From Betaproteobacteria bacterium (GTDB taxonomy: Bacteria > Pseudomonadota > Gammaproteobacteria > Burkholderiales > Rhodocyclaceae), in NCBI GenBank assembly GCA_004295105.1, contig SHNC01000073.1, positions 1-61,722 on the forward strand: DNA of 61,722 nt, written 5' to 3'. Both the position numbers and the translations under genes were made by a program. Below are positions 1 through 9,598 of this stretch, one piece after another. Position 1 is the first letter of the stretch. Every line of letters starts with the position of its first letter. The notes under the pieces are model-generated. The model did no database searches. It was not told the DNA's origin and saw only the letters and a list, made by a program, of their open reading frames with translations.

Positions 1-1
1 C

Positions 2-793
2 CTGAGCGGCGGTGCGTGGAAGGCCGGCATGCCCAAACCTCAGCCGGCGGGGCGCCCCTCCTCCGGCACCCGCCAGGGTGACAAGGTCGTCTATTTCCCC
101 ACCTGCGCCGGCCGCATGTTCGGCGCCGACACGCCCGAAGCCGCACTGTCGGCCACGGTGATCCGGGTGCTGGAGCGCGCCGGCTACGCCCCCATCGTGC
201 CCGACGGTGTCGATGCGCTGTGCTGCGGCCAGTCATTCGCCAGCAAGGGCCTCGCCGACGATGCCGACCGCAAGTCGGCCGAACTCGAGGCCGTGCTGCG
301 CCGCGCCAGCGAGGACGGCAAGTATCCGATCGTGCTCGACGCCAGCGCCTGCTCGCTGCGCATGAAGACTTTCCTCGCCGGCCGCCTGCCGGTGTACGAC
401 CTCGTCGAATTCGCCCACGACGCCCTGCTGCCGCGCCTGATGCTGACGAAGAAGGCCGACCCGGTGCTGATCCACCTGAACTGCAGTGCGCGCCGCATGG
501 GCTTCGAAGCCAAGCTGACGAAGCTGGCGAAGGCCTGCGCCGAACAGGTGACGCTGCCGCCGGAAGTGAAGTGCTGCGGCTTCGGCGGCGACCGCGGCTT
601 CGTCGTGCCGGAGTTGAACGCGCACGCGCTGCGCAAGCTGCACGCCGACATCCCCGCCGGATGCTGCGGCGGCTATTCGAGCAACCAGACCTGCGAGATC
701 GGCCTCACCGCCGCCACCGGACTGCCCTACCGATCCATCGTCCATCTGCTGGACGACTGCAGCACGGAGGCAGCCCGCATGGCGACCTGCTGA
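2..793 (+). CDS. dld: FAD/Fe-S D-lactate dehydrogenase, C-terminal part (gene starts upstream of window)
   Basis: The frame is open from the first bases of the window, so only the C-terminal part of the gene is present. It carries the cysteine-rich 'CCG' domain of GlpC/LldE/Dld-type oxidoreductases, with three CCG motifs (LCCGQSF near 225, [11 protein letters not shown] near 570, [13 protein letters not shown] near 660), which ligate an Fe-S cluster that passes electrons to the quinone pool. DRGF, PEL and TCEIGL near the end match the C-terminal half of FAD-linked D-lactate dehydrogenases that fuse an N-terminal FAD_binding_4 domain to this module. The lactate permease follows 121 bases downstream, which supports lactate as substrate. 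A separate LldE/GlcF-like subunit is the alternative. The missing N-terminus would decide. Confidence 0.8.
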   Translation: MSGGAWKAGMPKPQPAGRPSSGTRQGDKVVYFPTCAGRMFGADTPEAALSATVIRVLERAGYAPIVPDGVDALCCGQSFASKGLADDADRKSAELEAVLRRASEDGKYPIVLDASACSLRMKTFLAGRLPVYDLVEFAHDALLPRLMLTKKADPVLIHLNCSARRMGFEAKLTKLAKACAEQVTLPPEVKCCGFGGDRGFVVPELNAHALRKLHADIPAGCCGGYSSNQTCEIGLTAATGLPYRSIVHLLDDCSTEAARMATC

Positions 794-914
794 CCCCAAA
801 CCCACACAACAAGACACCGGCCGCCTGCCGCGAGCCGGGCGACACGCCGCACATTCCTGCGGCAATTCCTTGAACAAGCTGTTCCAAGTGCGTTTCTCGA
901 GGAGGATTCACAAA

Positions 915-2561
915 ATGCAAACATGGATGCAAATCTACGATCCACTGGGCAACCTCTGGTTGTCCTCGCTGATCGCCGCCCTGCCGATCTTCTTCTTCTT
1001 CATCGCGCTCGCCGTGCTGCGCATGAAGGGCCACGTCGCCGGCACCCTTACCGTCGCCATCGCGCTGGCGGTGGCCATCTTCTTCTACAAGATGCCGGTG
1101 TCCATGGCGCTGGCCTCGGCCGGCTACGGTTTCCTGTACGGCCTGTGGCCGATCGCGTGGATCATCATCGGCGCCGTCTTCCTGTACAAGATCACGGTGA
1201 AGACCGGACAGTTCAACATCATCCGGGCCTCGGTGGTGTCGATCACCGATGACCAGCGCCTGCAGATGCTGCTCGTCGGCTTCTCCTTCGGCGCCTTCCT
1301 CGAAGGTGCAGCCGGCTTCGGCGCGCCGGTGGCGATCACCGCGTCGCTGCTGGTGGGCCTGGGCTTCAATCCGCTCTACGCCGCCGGCCTGTGCCTGATC
1401 GCCAACACCGCCCCGGTGGCCTTCGGCGCGATGGGCATCCCCATCATCGTCAGCGGCCAGGTAACCGGCATCGACCCGTTCAAGATCGGCCAGATGGCCG
1501 GCCGCCAGTTGCCGCTGCTGTCGGTCATCGTGCCGTTCTGGCTGGTGGCGATGATGGATGGCTGGCGCGGCATCAAGGAGACCTGGCCCGCCATCCTCGT
1601 GGCCGGCGGCAGCTTCGCCGTCACCCAGTTCTTCACCGCCAACTACATCGGACCCGAGCTGCCGGACATCACCTCGGCGCTGGTGAGCCTGGTGTGCCTG
1701 ACCCTGTTCCTGAAGAACTGGAAGCCGAAGAACATCTTCCGCTTCGACAAGCAGCACCACACCGAACTCGGCGAGGACCGCCACTACCACTTCGGCGAAA
1801 TCGCCAAGGCCTGGTCGCCCTTCGTCATCCTCACCATCATGGTCACGATCTGGAGCCTGAAGCCTTTCAAGGCGCTGTTCGCCAAGGGCGGCGCGCTCTA
1901 TTCGACGGTGCTGCAGTTCCCGGTGCCGATGCTCGACAACCTGGTGATCAAGATGGAGCCCATCGTCGCCAAGGCCACGCCCTACGCCGCGGTCTACAAG
2001 CTCGACCTGCTGTCGGCCACCGGCACGGCGATCTTCCTCGCCGCCCTGATCAGCATGATCATGCTCGGCATGAAGGGGGGCGATGCGGCGCGCGCGTTCA
2101 AGGAAACCGTGGTCGAACTGAAGCGCCCGATCTACTCGATCGGCATGGTTCTGGCGTTCGCCTTCGTCGCCAACTACTCGGGCCTGTCCGCGACCCTGGC
2201 CCTGCTGCTGGCCGGCACCGGTGCGCTGTTCCCGTTCTTCTCGCCCTTCCTCGGCTGGCTCGGCGTGTTCCTGACCGGCTCAGACACCTCGTCGAACGCG
2301 CTGTTCTGCTCGCTGCAGGCCACCACCGCGCATCAGGTCGGCGTCAGCGACACCCTGCTGGTGGCAGCGAACACCACCGGTGGCGTCACCGGCAAGATGA
2401 TCTCGCCGCAGTCGATCGCCGTCGCCTGCGCCGCGGTCGGCCTGGTCGGCAAGGAGTCGGACCTGTTCCGCTTCACCGTGAAGCACAGCCTCGCGTTCGC
2501 GACCATGGTCGGCATCATCACCACGCTGCAGGCCTACGTCTTCCCGTGGATGATTCCGTGA
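915..2561 (+). CDS. lctP: L-lactate permease (LctP/GlcA family)
   Basis: A 548-residue inner-membrane protein with about 12-14 hydrophobic segments along its whole length. Length and sequence fit the LctP family of lactate/glycolate:H+ symporters. Family-like stretches include the glycine/alanine-rich [20 protein letters not shown] around residues 125-145 and the [13 protein letters not shown] region near the C-terminus. I chose ATG 915 because GAGGAGG lies nine bases upstream; an in-frame TTG at 870 has no such site. It follows the D-lactate dehydrogenase gene and ends just before a strong terminator, so the two probably form a lactate uptake and oxidation unit. Which lactate isomer, or glycolate, is carried cannot be told from sequence. 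Confidence 0.92.
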   Translation: MQTWMQIYDPLGNLWLSSLIAALPIFFFFIALAVLRMKGHVAGTLTVAIALAVAIFFYKMPVSMALASAGYGFLYGLWPIAWIIIGAVFLYKITVKTGQFNIIRASVVSITDDQRLQMLLVGFSFGAFLEGAAGFGAPVAITASLLVGLGFNPLYAAGLCLIANTAPVAFGAMGIPIIVSGQVTGIDPFKIGQMAGRQLPLLSVIVPFWLVAMMDGWRGIKETWPAILVAGGSFAVTQFFTANYIGPELPDITSALVSLVCLTLFLKNWKPKNIFRFDKQHHTELGEDRHYHFGEIAKAWSPFVILTIMVTIWSLKPFKALFAKGGALYSTVLQFPVPMLDNLVIKMEPIVAKATPYAAVYKLDLLSATGTAIFLAALISMIMLGMKGGDAARAFKETVVELKRPIYSIGMVLAFAFVANYSGLSATLALLLAGTGALFPFFSPFLGWLGVFLTGSDTSSNALFCSLQATTAHQVGVSDTLLVAANTTGGVTGKMISPQSIAVACAAVGLVGKESDLFRFTVKHSLAFATMVGIITTLQAYVFPWMIP

Positions 2562-2601
2562 CGGCCGGCGCCGTCCGCTGAGTCCGACGCGACATCGTGC
2601 C

Positions 2602-2646
2602 AAAGACAGGAGGGCGGCCGGGAAACCGGCCGCCCTCCTGTCTTTT
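2602..2646 (+). terminator. Rho-independent terminator after lctP
   Basis: A perfect 20-bp stem (arm 2602-2621, arm 2626-2645) closed by a GAAA tetraloop, with A residues before and TTTT after the stem. It lies between lctP and the converging dodecin gene and could work in both directions. Its outer arm AAAGACAGG recurs in the hairpin at 38313. Confidence 0.9.
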
Positions 2647-2682
2647 CCGCTACGCGTCCTGGTGGACCGCGCCTCGCGCGAG

Positions 2683-2895
2683 CTATTCGGTCTCCAGCCG
2701 GAAACCGACCTTCAACGTCACCTGGAAGTGCGCCACCTTGCCGTCCGTCACGTGGCCGCGCGTCTCGACGACCTCGAACCAGTCGATGTGGCGAACGGAT
2801 TGTGCAGCGGTCTCAATTGCATTGCGGATGGCATCGTCGATGCCCGTCTTCGAAGAACCGACGACCTCGACCTTCTTGTATACATGGTCCGACAT
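2683..2895 (-). CDS. Dodecin family flavin-binding protein
   Basis: A 70-residue protein with the dodecin pattern: N-terminal [11 protein letters not shown], the helix [12 protein letters not shown], and [12 protein letters not shown], where the Trp stacks on the flavin in known dodecins. Dodecins form hollow dodecamers that store flavins or their breakdown products. Start ATG 2895 is chosen because AGGAGAG lies six bases upstream and family length is 65-72 residues; the longer open frame upstream has no homology-like content. It lies 25 bases downstream of the CDGSH gene on the same strand, probably in one operon. Confidence 0.93.
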   Translation of the reverse strand: MSDHVYKKVEVVGSSKTGIDDAIRNAIETAAQSVRHIDWFEVVETRGHVTDGKVAHFQVTLKVGFRLETE

Positions 2896-2920
2896 GATCT
2901 CTCCTGAGCGGGTGTGGGGA

Positions 2921-3166
2921 TCAGAGCTTCTTGTGCGAGCCGTCGCAATAGGGTGGATTGGCCGTGTGCTTGCAGCCACAGAGAAACAGCGTACCCGTGT
3001 TCTCTGCGGTGAAAGCCACTGGACTGAACGGCCCGCCCTTGTGAGAGCCATCGCAGAACGGCTGGTTCTTGCTGTTGCCGCAGGCACACCAGAAATACTG
3101 CTTTCCGGCCTCCACATCGACCGCGTAGGGCGACTTCTGGGCGATGTGCGGCGAATTCTCGGACAT
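2921..3166 (-). CDS. Dual CDGSH iron-sulfur domain protein
   Basis: An 81-residue cytosolic protein with two CDGSH motifs, each of the form C-x-C-x(~9)-P-(F/Y)-C-D-G-S-H-K, at residues ~27-42 and ~63-78. Each should bind one 2Fe-2S cluster through three Cys and one His, as in mitoNEET relatives. The doubled arrangement is typical of short bacterial members. Start ATG 3166 has AGGAGAG about seven bases upstream. Dodecin follows at once, giving a small redox-cofactor operon. The physiological role of bacterial CDGSH proteins is not settled. Confidence 0.92.
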   Translation of the reverse strand: MSENSPHIAQKSPYAVDVEAGKQYFWCACGNSKNQPFCDGSHKGGPFSPVAFTAENTGTLFLCGCKHTANPPYCDGSHKKL

Positions 3167-3361
3167 GACGCGCTCTCCTTCTTGTTGTAAAGCGGGCTGG
3201 AAACCCGCCTGCCGGCGGGCCCGGGAACATTGCGCCCGGAGTGAAGACGCTGTCAATCGGGAGCGGTCCCGGGCTGCGGCCCCGCGTGATCGCCGTCTAC
3301 CGCGAACATTTGCGGTGCCACGCGGGTCAACGCAGCGTCATCCGAGCGACGAGGTTTCGCC

Positions 3362-4888
3362 ATGGACGTTCCCGCCCTTCTCGCCCGCCTGGGCGTCGCC
3401 GCTGACGGCGCGTGCGCGGGAACCCTGGCCGTGCGCACGCCGATCGACGGTCAGATCATCGCGCACCTCGCCCCCTCCACCGACGAACAGGCCGAGCAGG
3501 CCATGCGCGATGCGCTGCGCGCCTTCCACGCCTGGCGTGTGGTGCCGCCACCGCAGCGCGGCGAACTGGTGCGGCGCTATGGCAACCTGCTGCGGCAGCA
3601 CAAGGCCGATCTCGGCGAACTGATCACGATCGAGACGGGCAAGATCCGCGCCGAAGGCCTGGGCGAGGTCCAGGAGATGATCGACATCTGCGACTTCGCC
3701 TGCGGCCTGTCGCGCCAGTTGCACGGCCTGACCATCGCCAGCGAGCGCCCCGACCATCGCATGATGGAACTTTGGCACCCGGCCGGCATCGTCGGCGTGA
3801 TCTCGGCGTTCAACTTCCCGGCCGCAGTGTGGGCATGGAATGCGGCGCTGGCCTGGGTCTGCGGCGACAGCGTGGTGTGGAAACCGTCGGAGCGCACGCC
3901 GCTGACGGCGATGGCCTGTGCCGCGCTGTTCGAGCGGACGTGCGCGGACATGGGCGGCCTGCCTGCGGGATTGCTGAGAACGCTGATCGGCGGGCGCGAT
4001 CTGGCCACCCGGCTGGCCGACGAGCGGCGTGTCCCGGTGCTGTCGGCCACCGGATCGTGCGCGATGGGCAAGGCGCTCGCACCGCGCGTCGCTGCCCGAC
4101 TCGGGCGCGCCATCCTGGAACTCGGTGGCAACAACGCCGCCATCGTCTGCGCCAGTGCAGACCTGAAGCTCGCCGAACGCGCCATTACCTTCGCCGCCGT
4201 CGGCACGGCCGGCCAGCGCTGCACCACGTTGCGCCGGCTCATCGTGCACCAGAATATCCACGATGCGCTGCTCGCCCGGCTGCAGCGGATATGGCGACAG
4301 TTGCCGATCGGCAACCCGTTGCAGGCGGACACTCTCGTCGGGCCGTTGATCGACGCGGCGGCAGGCGAGGCCATGGACCTGGCTCTGCGCCAGGCGACGG
4401 CGGAGGGGGGTACCGTCCTCTGTGGCGGCGAGCGGATCGCCGATCCGGACTGCGCGGGCGGCTGCTACGTGCGTCCGGCGCTGGTGGAGATGCCGACGCA
4501 GACGGACATCGTGCGCCGCGAAACCTTCGCCCCCATCCTGTACGTGATGTCATGGCGTGATTTCGACGAGGCCATTGCGCTGCACAACGACGTGCCGCAG
4601 GGGCTGGCATCGTCCATCTTCACGCGCGAGCTGGGCGAAGCCGAGCGTTTCATGTCGGCTGCCGGCAGCGACTGCGGCATCGTCAATGTGAACGTCGGGC
4701 CGTCGGGCGCGGAGATCGGCGGTGCCTTCGGCGGCGAGAAGGACACCGGCGGCGGACGGGAATCCGGCTCGGACGCATGGAAGTCCTACATGCGCCGTGC
4801 GACCTGCACGATCAATCGATCGGCGGCCTTGCCGCTCGCCCAGGGGATCCGCTTCGAGGTCGAGCCCGACGCCGGGCCGCCGCACTGA
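3362..4888 (+). CDS. amaB: ALDH7-family aldehyde dehydrogenase, probable L-piperidine-6-carboxylate / 2-aminoadipate semialdehyde dehydrogenase
   Basis: 508 residues, full length for an NAD(P)-dependent aldehyde dehydrogenase. Visible elements are the cofactor region ISAFNFPAAVWAWNAAL, the general-base stretch LELGGNN, the catalytic cysteine in GTAGQRCTTLRR and the C-terminal FGGEKDTGGGRESGSDAWK, the hallmark of antiquitin (ALDH7A1)-type enzymes. In bacteria these oxidise piperidine-6-carboxylate (2-aminoadipate semialdehyde) in lysine or pipecolate breakdown. No other lysine catabolic gene lies nearby, so the substrate is inferred from family only. GAGG lies about nine bases before the ATG. 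The gene diverges from the CDGSH-dodecin pair. Confidence 0.85.
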   Translation: MDVPALLARLGVAADGACAGTLAVRTPIDGQIIAHLAPSTDEQAEQAMRDALRAFHAWRVVPPPQRGELVRRYGNLLRQHKADLGELITIETGKIRAEGLGEVQEMIDICDFACGLSRQLHGLTIASERPDHRMMELWHPAGIVGVISAFNFPAAVWAWNAALAWVCGDSVVWKPSERTPLTAMACAALFERTCADMGGLPAGLLRTLIGGRDLATRLADERRVPVLSATGSCAMGKALAPRVAARLGRAILELGGNNAAIVCASADLKLAERAITFAAVGTAGQRCTTLRRLIVHQNIHDALLARLQRIWRQLPIGNPLQADTLVGPLIDAAAGEAMDLALRQATAEGGTVLCGGERIADPDCAGGCYVRPALVEMPTQTDIVRRETFAPILYVMSWRDFDEAIALHNDVPQGLASSIFTRELGEAERFMSAAGSDCGIVNVNVGPSGAEIGGAFGGEKDTGGGRESGSDAWKSYMRRATCTINRSAALPLAQGIRFEVEPDAGPPH

Positions 4889-4919
4889 CGCCGGGGCGCT
4901 GCCGCGCGCCGCCTATGTG

Positions 4920-5456
4920 TCAGCGGACCGCGGCCTGGGGCACGGGGCAATGTTCCCCGACCCAGCGCGCCTCGGTTTCCATCTGCATGTCACCGCGCTC
5001 GGAACGGACGCTCACGCGCGTCGTGAAGCGCTCCGGGGAATCGATTCTCGCCTCGAATTCGCCGCTTCCCCTGGGTTCCGTGCAGATCAGTTTGCCATGC
5101 ACGGTGCCGCGGCCCTTCGTGACCTCACCCAGCGTGCAGTTGCCTTCGGTCTTGCCCGAATAGAGGTTGTCCTGTCTCGCCTGCTCGGCCGTGATGCAGC
5201 TTCGCACCGTGCCGTCGTTGCCCAGCGTCACCCCACGCGCGGCCATCTGCTGTTCCAGCACGCGGCGGGTGTCGGGTGGAAGGTTCTTCAGGTGCTGCTG
5301 CAGTTGCGTCATCTGCGGCGAGAGGTCCGGCAGGCCGGCGACATTCATGCGTGTCGAGCGGAATTCCCACAGGCCCGGGCGGATGTCCGCGGCATGGGCG
5401 GTGGTGGCCGCGGACAGGACCAGCAGTCCGAGAGTAAGTCGTCGCAACGTCTTCAT
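4920..5456 (-). CDS. DUF3617 domain-containing exported protein
   Basis: A 178-residue protein with a clear Sec signal peptide (MKTLRR, then a Leu-rich core ending at AHA-AD). The body is a DUF3617 domain, starting IRPGLWEFRSTR and holding four cysteines (in RSCIT, GNCTL, LICTE and EHCPV) that probably pair in the periplasm. DUF3617 proteins are common in Proteobacteria and have no established function. Start ATG 5456 is preceded by AGGAAAA and gives a normal signal peptide; the longer open frame upstream is not credible. It converges on the ALDH gene with only 31 bases between them. Confidence 0.85.
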   Translation of the reverse strand: MKTLRRLTLGLLVLSAATTAHAADIRPGLWEFRSTRMNVAGLPDLSPQMTQLQQHLKNLPPDTRRVLEQQMAARGVTLGNDGTVRSCITAEQARQDNLYSGKTEGNCTLGEVTKGRGTVHGKLICTEPRGSGEFEARIDSPERFTTRVSVRSERGDMQMETEARWVGEHCPVPQAAVR

Positions 5457-5586
5457 CGAGGAATTTTCCTTTTTCCTTGTATCGGTTTGATCTGCACTGG
5501 GCCTTGCGCCCATTGTTTGTCTCCGGCAACGACCAGGGGTTCCGCCTCGCCGCCCCTGGATCGACCGCCGCGCGACACGGTGAGGA

Positions 5587-6711
5587 TCATGCGTCCATGC
5601 ATGGCGGGAGGTCGTCCCGCGCCAGCCATCCCCCGCCGGCCGCTTCCCGCCAGGTCTCGATGTAAGCCGCCGCCTTCGCACCGGGACCATCCACGAGGCA
5701 GCGCGCCGGCACGCCGAAGCTCGCGGCGACGATCCAGCCATGCAGGCTGGTCCCCAGATAGGCGCAGGCATGCGCCAGCAGCGCACACAGGTCGAAGACG
5801 TGGTCGGAGGGCAAGATCTCGACTGACAGGTCGGGCGCGATCCCCGCGACGTGCGCCGCCATGCGCTGCAGCACCTCGGGGTCGTCGTGCCAGGGCGCGC
5901 GCCCGGCGCAGAACAGCACGATTCCCGCCTGCCGCGCCCGGGCTTCGGCAGCAGCGGCACGGGCGACGCGCGCCAGCGTTGCATCGTCGCCCCAGGCCGC
6001 CGCAAGCTGTAGTGCCAGCCACCGCGGCTGACGCTTCCTGAGTGTGGCGAATGCGGCCCCGGCCGCACGTTCGCCGATCTGCACACCGAACAGCCGGGGT
6101 GTTTCAACTGCGGGGTCCGGAACCAGACAGACCTGCACACCGCAGCGCTCCAGCGCACCCGCCGTGACGCGATCGCGAACGCAAACCACCGCGGCACCAC
6201 GCAGCGCACGCAACGCCTCGCCCCGAAGCGCGGCGGGAAGGCCGTCGAGCGCCACACCGCCGACCCCGGCGAATCGGACGGTCCAATGCGCCGGCACATC
6301 GGCGGCACCGAGCAGGTAGGGCAGTTGCCGTCGCGTGCCGAGATATTGCGCAGCCCAAGCCCGGTGCCCTGCGGAATCGCGTCCGAGGCGAGCGATCACG
6401 CGCCGCGCCTCGTCCGGCGTCTGCAGCATGACCGCCGCCTCCCACGCCGTGGTGGTCAGGACCTCGCCGCCGACATGCACCAGTTCGGCAGGCTCGTGGC
6501 CGCAGGCGGCGACGACCTCGGCCAGCGCCCGGACCGCATGGCCGCCCCATGGACGCAGGTCGCGCGCGGCCAGCCCGGCGAACACCGGGTCACGCCCCGG
6601 GTGCTTGGCCTCGGCACAATGGGCGAGCAACAGGTCGCCGAAATTGTGGCGGTCGAAGGCGCCGAACAGGATCAGGCGCGGCGGCATCCGCGCGCTCGGT
6701 CGCGCACGCAC
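5587..6711 (-). CDS. Polysaccharide pyruvyl transferase family protein
   Basis: About 374 residues. The N-terminal LILFGAFDRHNFGDLLLA and the C-terminal LGTSLHGWIVAASFGVPA match the polysaccharide pyruvyl transferase (CsaB/WcaK/GumL-like) fold, where NFGD and the S-x-H-G loop line the active site. These enzymes place ketal pyruvate on cell-wall or exopolysaccharide sugars. The neighbours are amino-acid genes, so the acceptor is unknown. The frame opens at GTG 6711, right after the terminator of hom; ATG 6687 (MPPRLIL) fits the family start better. Neither has a clear ribosome site. Confidence 0.75.
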   Translation of the reverse strand: MRARPSARMPPRLILFGAFDRHNFGDLLLAHCAEAKHPGRDPVFAGLAARDLRPWGGHAVRALAEVVAACGHEPAELVHVGGEVLTTTAWEAAVMLQTPDEARRVIARLGRDSAGHRAWAAQYLGTRRQLPYLLGAADVPAHWTVRFAGVGGVALDGLPAALRGEALRALRGAAVVCVRDRVTAGALERCGVQVCLVPDPAVETPRLFGVQIGERAAGAAFATLRKRQPRWLALQLAAAWGDDATLARVARAAAAEARARQAGIVLFCAGRAPWHDDPEVLQRMAAHVAGIAPDLSVEILPSDHVFDLCALLAHACAYLGTSLHGWIVAASFGVPARCLVDGPGAKAAAYIETWREAAGGGWLARDDLPPCMDA

Positions 6712-6712
6712 G

Positions 6713-6738
6713 AAAAAGCCGCCCCCGGGGGAGCGGCC
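6713..6738 (-). terminator. Rho-independent terminator after hom
   Basis: Read on the minus strand, a GC-only stem of about 8 bp with one bulged T is followed by TTTTT. It lies 50 bases after the hom stop and directly before the pyruvyl transferase frame, so that gene probably needs its own promoter or read-through. Confidence 0.7.
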
Positions 6739-6787
6739 ATCTCGTGCCTGCAGCGGATCACGTTGCCGTGAACAAGAACTCCGGCGC

Positions 6788-8095
6788 TCAGAGCGTTTCC
6801 ATGCGCAGCTTCGTCACCTTGCCGGACACGACCGGCAGCGCCTCGATCTTGGCGATTGCGGCGTTGGCGTTCCGCTCCAGCGTCTGGTGCGTGAGCATGA
6901 TGATGTCGGTCTGCGATTCGCCTTCGGCGGCCTCCTTCTGCAGCAGCGCCTCGATCGAGATGTCGCTGTCGGCGAGGATGCGGGTGATGTCGGCGAGCAC
7001 GCCCGGCTTGTCGTCGACCCGCATGCGCAGGTAGTAGGAGGTGATGACCTCGTCGATCGGCAATACCGGCACGTCGCGCACCTGGTCGGGCTGGAAGGCG
7101 AGGTGCGGCACCCGGTGCTCGGGGTCGGAGGTGTGCAGGCGGGTGACGTCGACCAGGTCGGCGATGACGGCCGACGCCGTCGGCTCGGCGCCGGCGCCCT
7201 TGCCGTAGTACAGCGTGGCCCCGACGGCATCGCCCTGCACCAGCACCGCGTTCATCGCACCTTCGACGTTGGCGATCAGGCGTTTGGCCGGGATCAGCGT
7301 CGGATGCACGCGCAGTTCCACGCCCTGCTCGCGACGGCGCGCGATGCCGAGCAGCTTGATGCGATAGCCGAGCTGCTCGGCATAGACGATGTCGGTGGCG
7401 TCGAGTTTGGTGATGCCCTCGATGTAGGCCTTGTCGAACTGCATCGGGATGCCGAAGGCGATCGCGCTCATGATCGTCGCCTTGTGCGCCGCATCGATGC
7501 CTTCGATGTCGAAGGTCGGGTCGGCCTCGGCATAGCCCAGCGCTTGCGCCTCCTTCAGCACTTCGGCGAAGGACAGGCCCTTGTCGCGCATCTCGGACAG
7601 GATGAAGTTGGTCGTGCCGTTGATGATGCCGGCGATCCAGTCGATGCGGTTGGCCGACAGGCCCTCGCGCAGCGCCTTGATGATCGGGATGCCGCCGGCC
7701 ACCGCGGCCTCGAAGGCGACCATGACGCCCTTCTTCTGCGCGGCACCGAAGATCTCGTTGCCATGCACGGCGAGCAGCGCCTTGTTGGCGGTGACCACGT
7801 GCTTGCCGTTGTCGATCGCCTTCAGCACCAGTTCCTTCGCGACCCCATAGCCGCCGATCAGTTCGACGACGATGTCGATCTCGGGATCGGCCACGACGGC
7901 GAACGCATCGTCGGTCAGCCGCACGCCGCCCCCGGTCACGCTGCGCGCGAGATCGAGATTCTTGTCGGCCACGACCGTGATGGTGATCGGACGCCCGGCG
8001 CGACGGGAAATCTCTTCTGCATTGCGCTTGAGGACGGTGAAGGTGCCGCCGCCGACGGGGCCGAGGCCGAGCAGGCCAACGTTGATCGGTTTCAT
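6788..8095 (-). CDS. hom: Homoserine dehydrogenase
   Basis: 435 residues, the usual length of the monofunctional enzyme. It reduces aspartate semialdehyde to homoserine with NAD(P)H on the way to threonine and methionine. Visible parts are the Rossmann motif GLLGLGPVGGGT at residues 8-19, the catalytic domain with AAVAGGIPIIKALREGLSAN and the INGTTNFIL loop, and a C-terminal ACT domain from about residue 350 (YYLRMRVDDKPGVLADI) that normally senses threonine. It lies 48 bases downstream of alaA on the same strand and is closed by a terminator. In many relatives thrC follows hom, but not here. Confidence 0.97.
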   Translation of the reverse strand: MKPINVGLLGLGPVGGGTFTVLKRNAEEISRRAGRPITITVVADKNLDLARSVTGGGVRLTDDAFAVVADPEIDIVVELIGGYGVAKELVLKAIDNGKHVVTANKALLAVHGNEIFGAAQKKGVMVAFEAAVAGGIPIIKALREGLSANRIDWIAGIINGTTNFILSEMRDKGLSFAEVLKEAQALGYAEADPTFDIEGIDAAHKATIMSAIAFGIPMQFDKAYIEGITKLDATDIVYAEQLGYRIKLLGIARRREQGVELRVHPTLIPAKRLIANVEGAMNAVLVQGDAVGATLYYGKGAGAEPTASAVIADLVDVTRLHTSDPEHRVPHLAFQPDQVRDVPVLPIDEVITSYYLRMRVDDKPGVLADITRILADSDISIEALLQKEAAEGESQTDIIMLTHQTLERNANAAIAKIEALPVVSGKVTKLRMETL

Positions 8096-8143
8096 TCAGT
8101 GTTTTCCGTGTGGTGATCGATGAGGGCTGGGGATGGATCGTGA

Positions 8144-9445
8144 TCAGGTGCCGTGACGCTTGCGGTAACTCTCGAGGAAGCGTGCCAGGCGGGCGATCGC
8201 GTCGCGCAGATCGTCCTCGTGCGGCAGGAACACGAGGCGGAAATGGTCGGGGTCGGGCCAGTTGAAGCCGGAGCCCTGCACCAGCAGCACGCGCTCGGTC
8301 TCGAGCAGTTCCGCGATGAAGGCCTGGTCGTCCTCGATCGGGTAGACCTTGGGATCCAGCCTGGGGAACATGTACAGCGCCGCCTGCGGCTTGACGCAAG
8401 TGACACCGGGGATGGCGGTGATGAGCTGGTGCGCCAGGTCGCGCTGGCGACGCAGCCGTCCCCCCTCGGCCACGAGGTCGTCGATGCTCTGGTAGCCGCC
8501 GAGCGCGGTCTGGATCGCATACTGGCCGGGCACATTGGCGCACAGCCGCATCGACGCCAGCATGTTGAGGCCTTCGATGTAGTCGCCGGCACGGCGCTTG
8601 TCGCCGCACACCACCATCCAGCCGGCGCGGTAACCGCAGGAGCGGTAGTTCTTGGACAGGCCATTGAACACGAGGGTGAGCACGTCGTCCGACAGCGCGG
8701 CGACCGAGGTGTGCCTTGCGCCCTCGTACAGCACCTTGTCGTAGACCTCGTCGGCGTAGAGGATCAGGTCATGCTCGCGCGCGATATCGACGATCTCGCG
8801 CAGCACCGCGTCCGGGTACAGCGCACCGGTCGGATTGTTCGGATTGATGATGACGATGGCGCGGGTGTTGGGTGTGATCTTGGCGCGCATGTCGTCGAAG
8901 TCGGGCATCCAGCCCTTGCTCTCGTCGCACCGGTAATGCACCGGCCGACCGCCGGACAGGCTGACCGCAGCGGTCCACAGCGGGTAGTCGGGGGCGGGCA
9001 CCAGCACCTCGTCGCCGGCATCGAGCAGCGCGTTCATCGCCATCACGATCAGCTCGGACACGCCGTTGCCGATGTAGATGTCCTCGATCGTGACGCCCTT
9101 GATGCCCTTCTGCTGGGTGTAGTGCATCACCGCCTTGCGCGCGGAGAAGATGCCCTTGGAGTCCGAGTAACCCGCCGCATTGGGCAGGTTGCGGATCATG
9201 TCCATCTGGATTTCTTCGGGTGCATCGAAGCCGAACGAGGCCAGGTTGCCGATGTTCAGCTTGATGATCTTGTGGCCCTCGTCCTCCATCTGCTTGGCGC
9301 GCGTCAGCACCGGGCCGCGGATGTCGTAGCAGACCTCGGCGAGCTTGGCGGACTTGCGCACCGGACGGGCAGCGGCTGCGGCCTCGGCCTTGACTGCCGA
9401 TTCCGTGGGTACCGTCGCGAGTTCCAGAGTCTTCACCGCTTTCAT
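8144..9445 (-). CDS. alaA: Alanine-synthesising aminotransferase (AlaA/AlaT type, PLP)
   Basis: 433 residues. A class I/II PLP aminotransferase with the Lys-bearing FNGLSKNYRSCGYRAGWMV, PNNPTGALY and YADEVYDKVLYEG. NLASFGFDAPEEI and YSDSKGIFSARKAV match the glutamate-pyruvate aminotransferase AlaA rather than AspC. The first ~35 residues are Ala/Lys-rich and lie outside the conserved domain, so a later start cannot be excluded. It precedes hom by 48 bases; alaA-hom pairs are common in Betaproteobacteria. It diverges from the Mth938-like gene. Confidence 0.9.
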   Translation of the reverse strand: MKAVKTLELATVPTESAVKAEAAAAARPVRKSAKLAEVCYDIRGPVLTRAKQMEDEGHKIIKLNIGNLASFGFDAPEEIQMDMIRNLPNAAGYSDSKGIFSARKAVMHYTQQKGIKGVTIEDIYIGNGVSELIVMAMNALLDAGDEVLVPAPDYPLWTAAVSLSGGRPVHYRCDESKGWMPDFDDMRAKITPNTRAIVIINPNNPTGALYPDAVLREIVDIAREHDLILYADEVYDKVLYEGARHTSVAALSDDVLTLVFNGLSKNYRSCGYRAGWMVVCGDKRRAGDYIEGLNMLASMRLCANVPGQYAIQTALGGYQSIDDLVAEGGRLRRQRDLAHQLITAIPGVTCVKPQAALYMFPRLDPKVYPIEDDQAFIAELLETERVLLVQGSGFNWPDPDHFRLVFLPHEDDLRDAIARLARFLESYRKRHGT

Positions 9446-9511
9446 GTCTGCCGTCCTGAGGTCGATGGGCTGGCGGTGCGCAAGACTGCACCACCAAAGG
9501 GAAAAATTGCT

Positions 9512-9540
9512 ATCTTAGCCCTGCTGTCGCACTGCGGCAA
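9512..9540 (-). promoter_or_regulatory. Possible sigma-70 promoter of alaA-hom
   Basis: On the minus strand TTGCCG (9540-9535) and TAAGAT (9517-9512) are spaced by 17 bases, giving a transcript start near 9505, 60 bases before the alaA ATG. Both boxes are imperfect, so this is only a candidate. Confidence 0.3.
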
Positions 9541-9598
9541 TTTGACGGCGATCGATCGCTCACCCGGCGGCTCCCACCCGCATGCTCCATCTGACACC

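Noticed and set aside
8153-9598. Long plus-strand open frame leading into the Mth938-like gene
   Set aside because: This part is antisense to alaA and has low-complexity His/Gln/Asp-rich composition; the conserved protein starts at ATG 9599.
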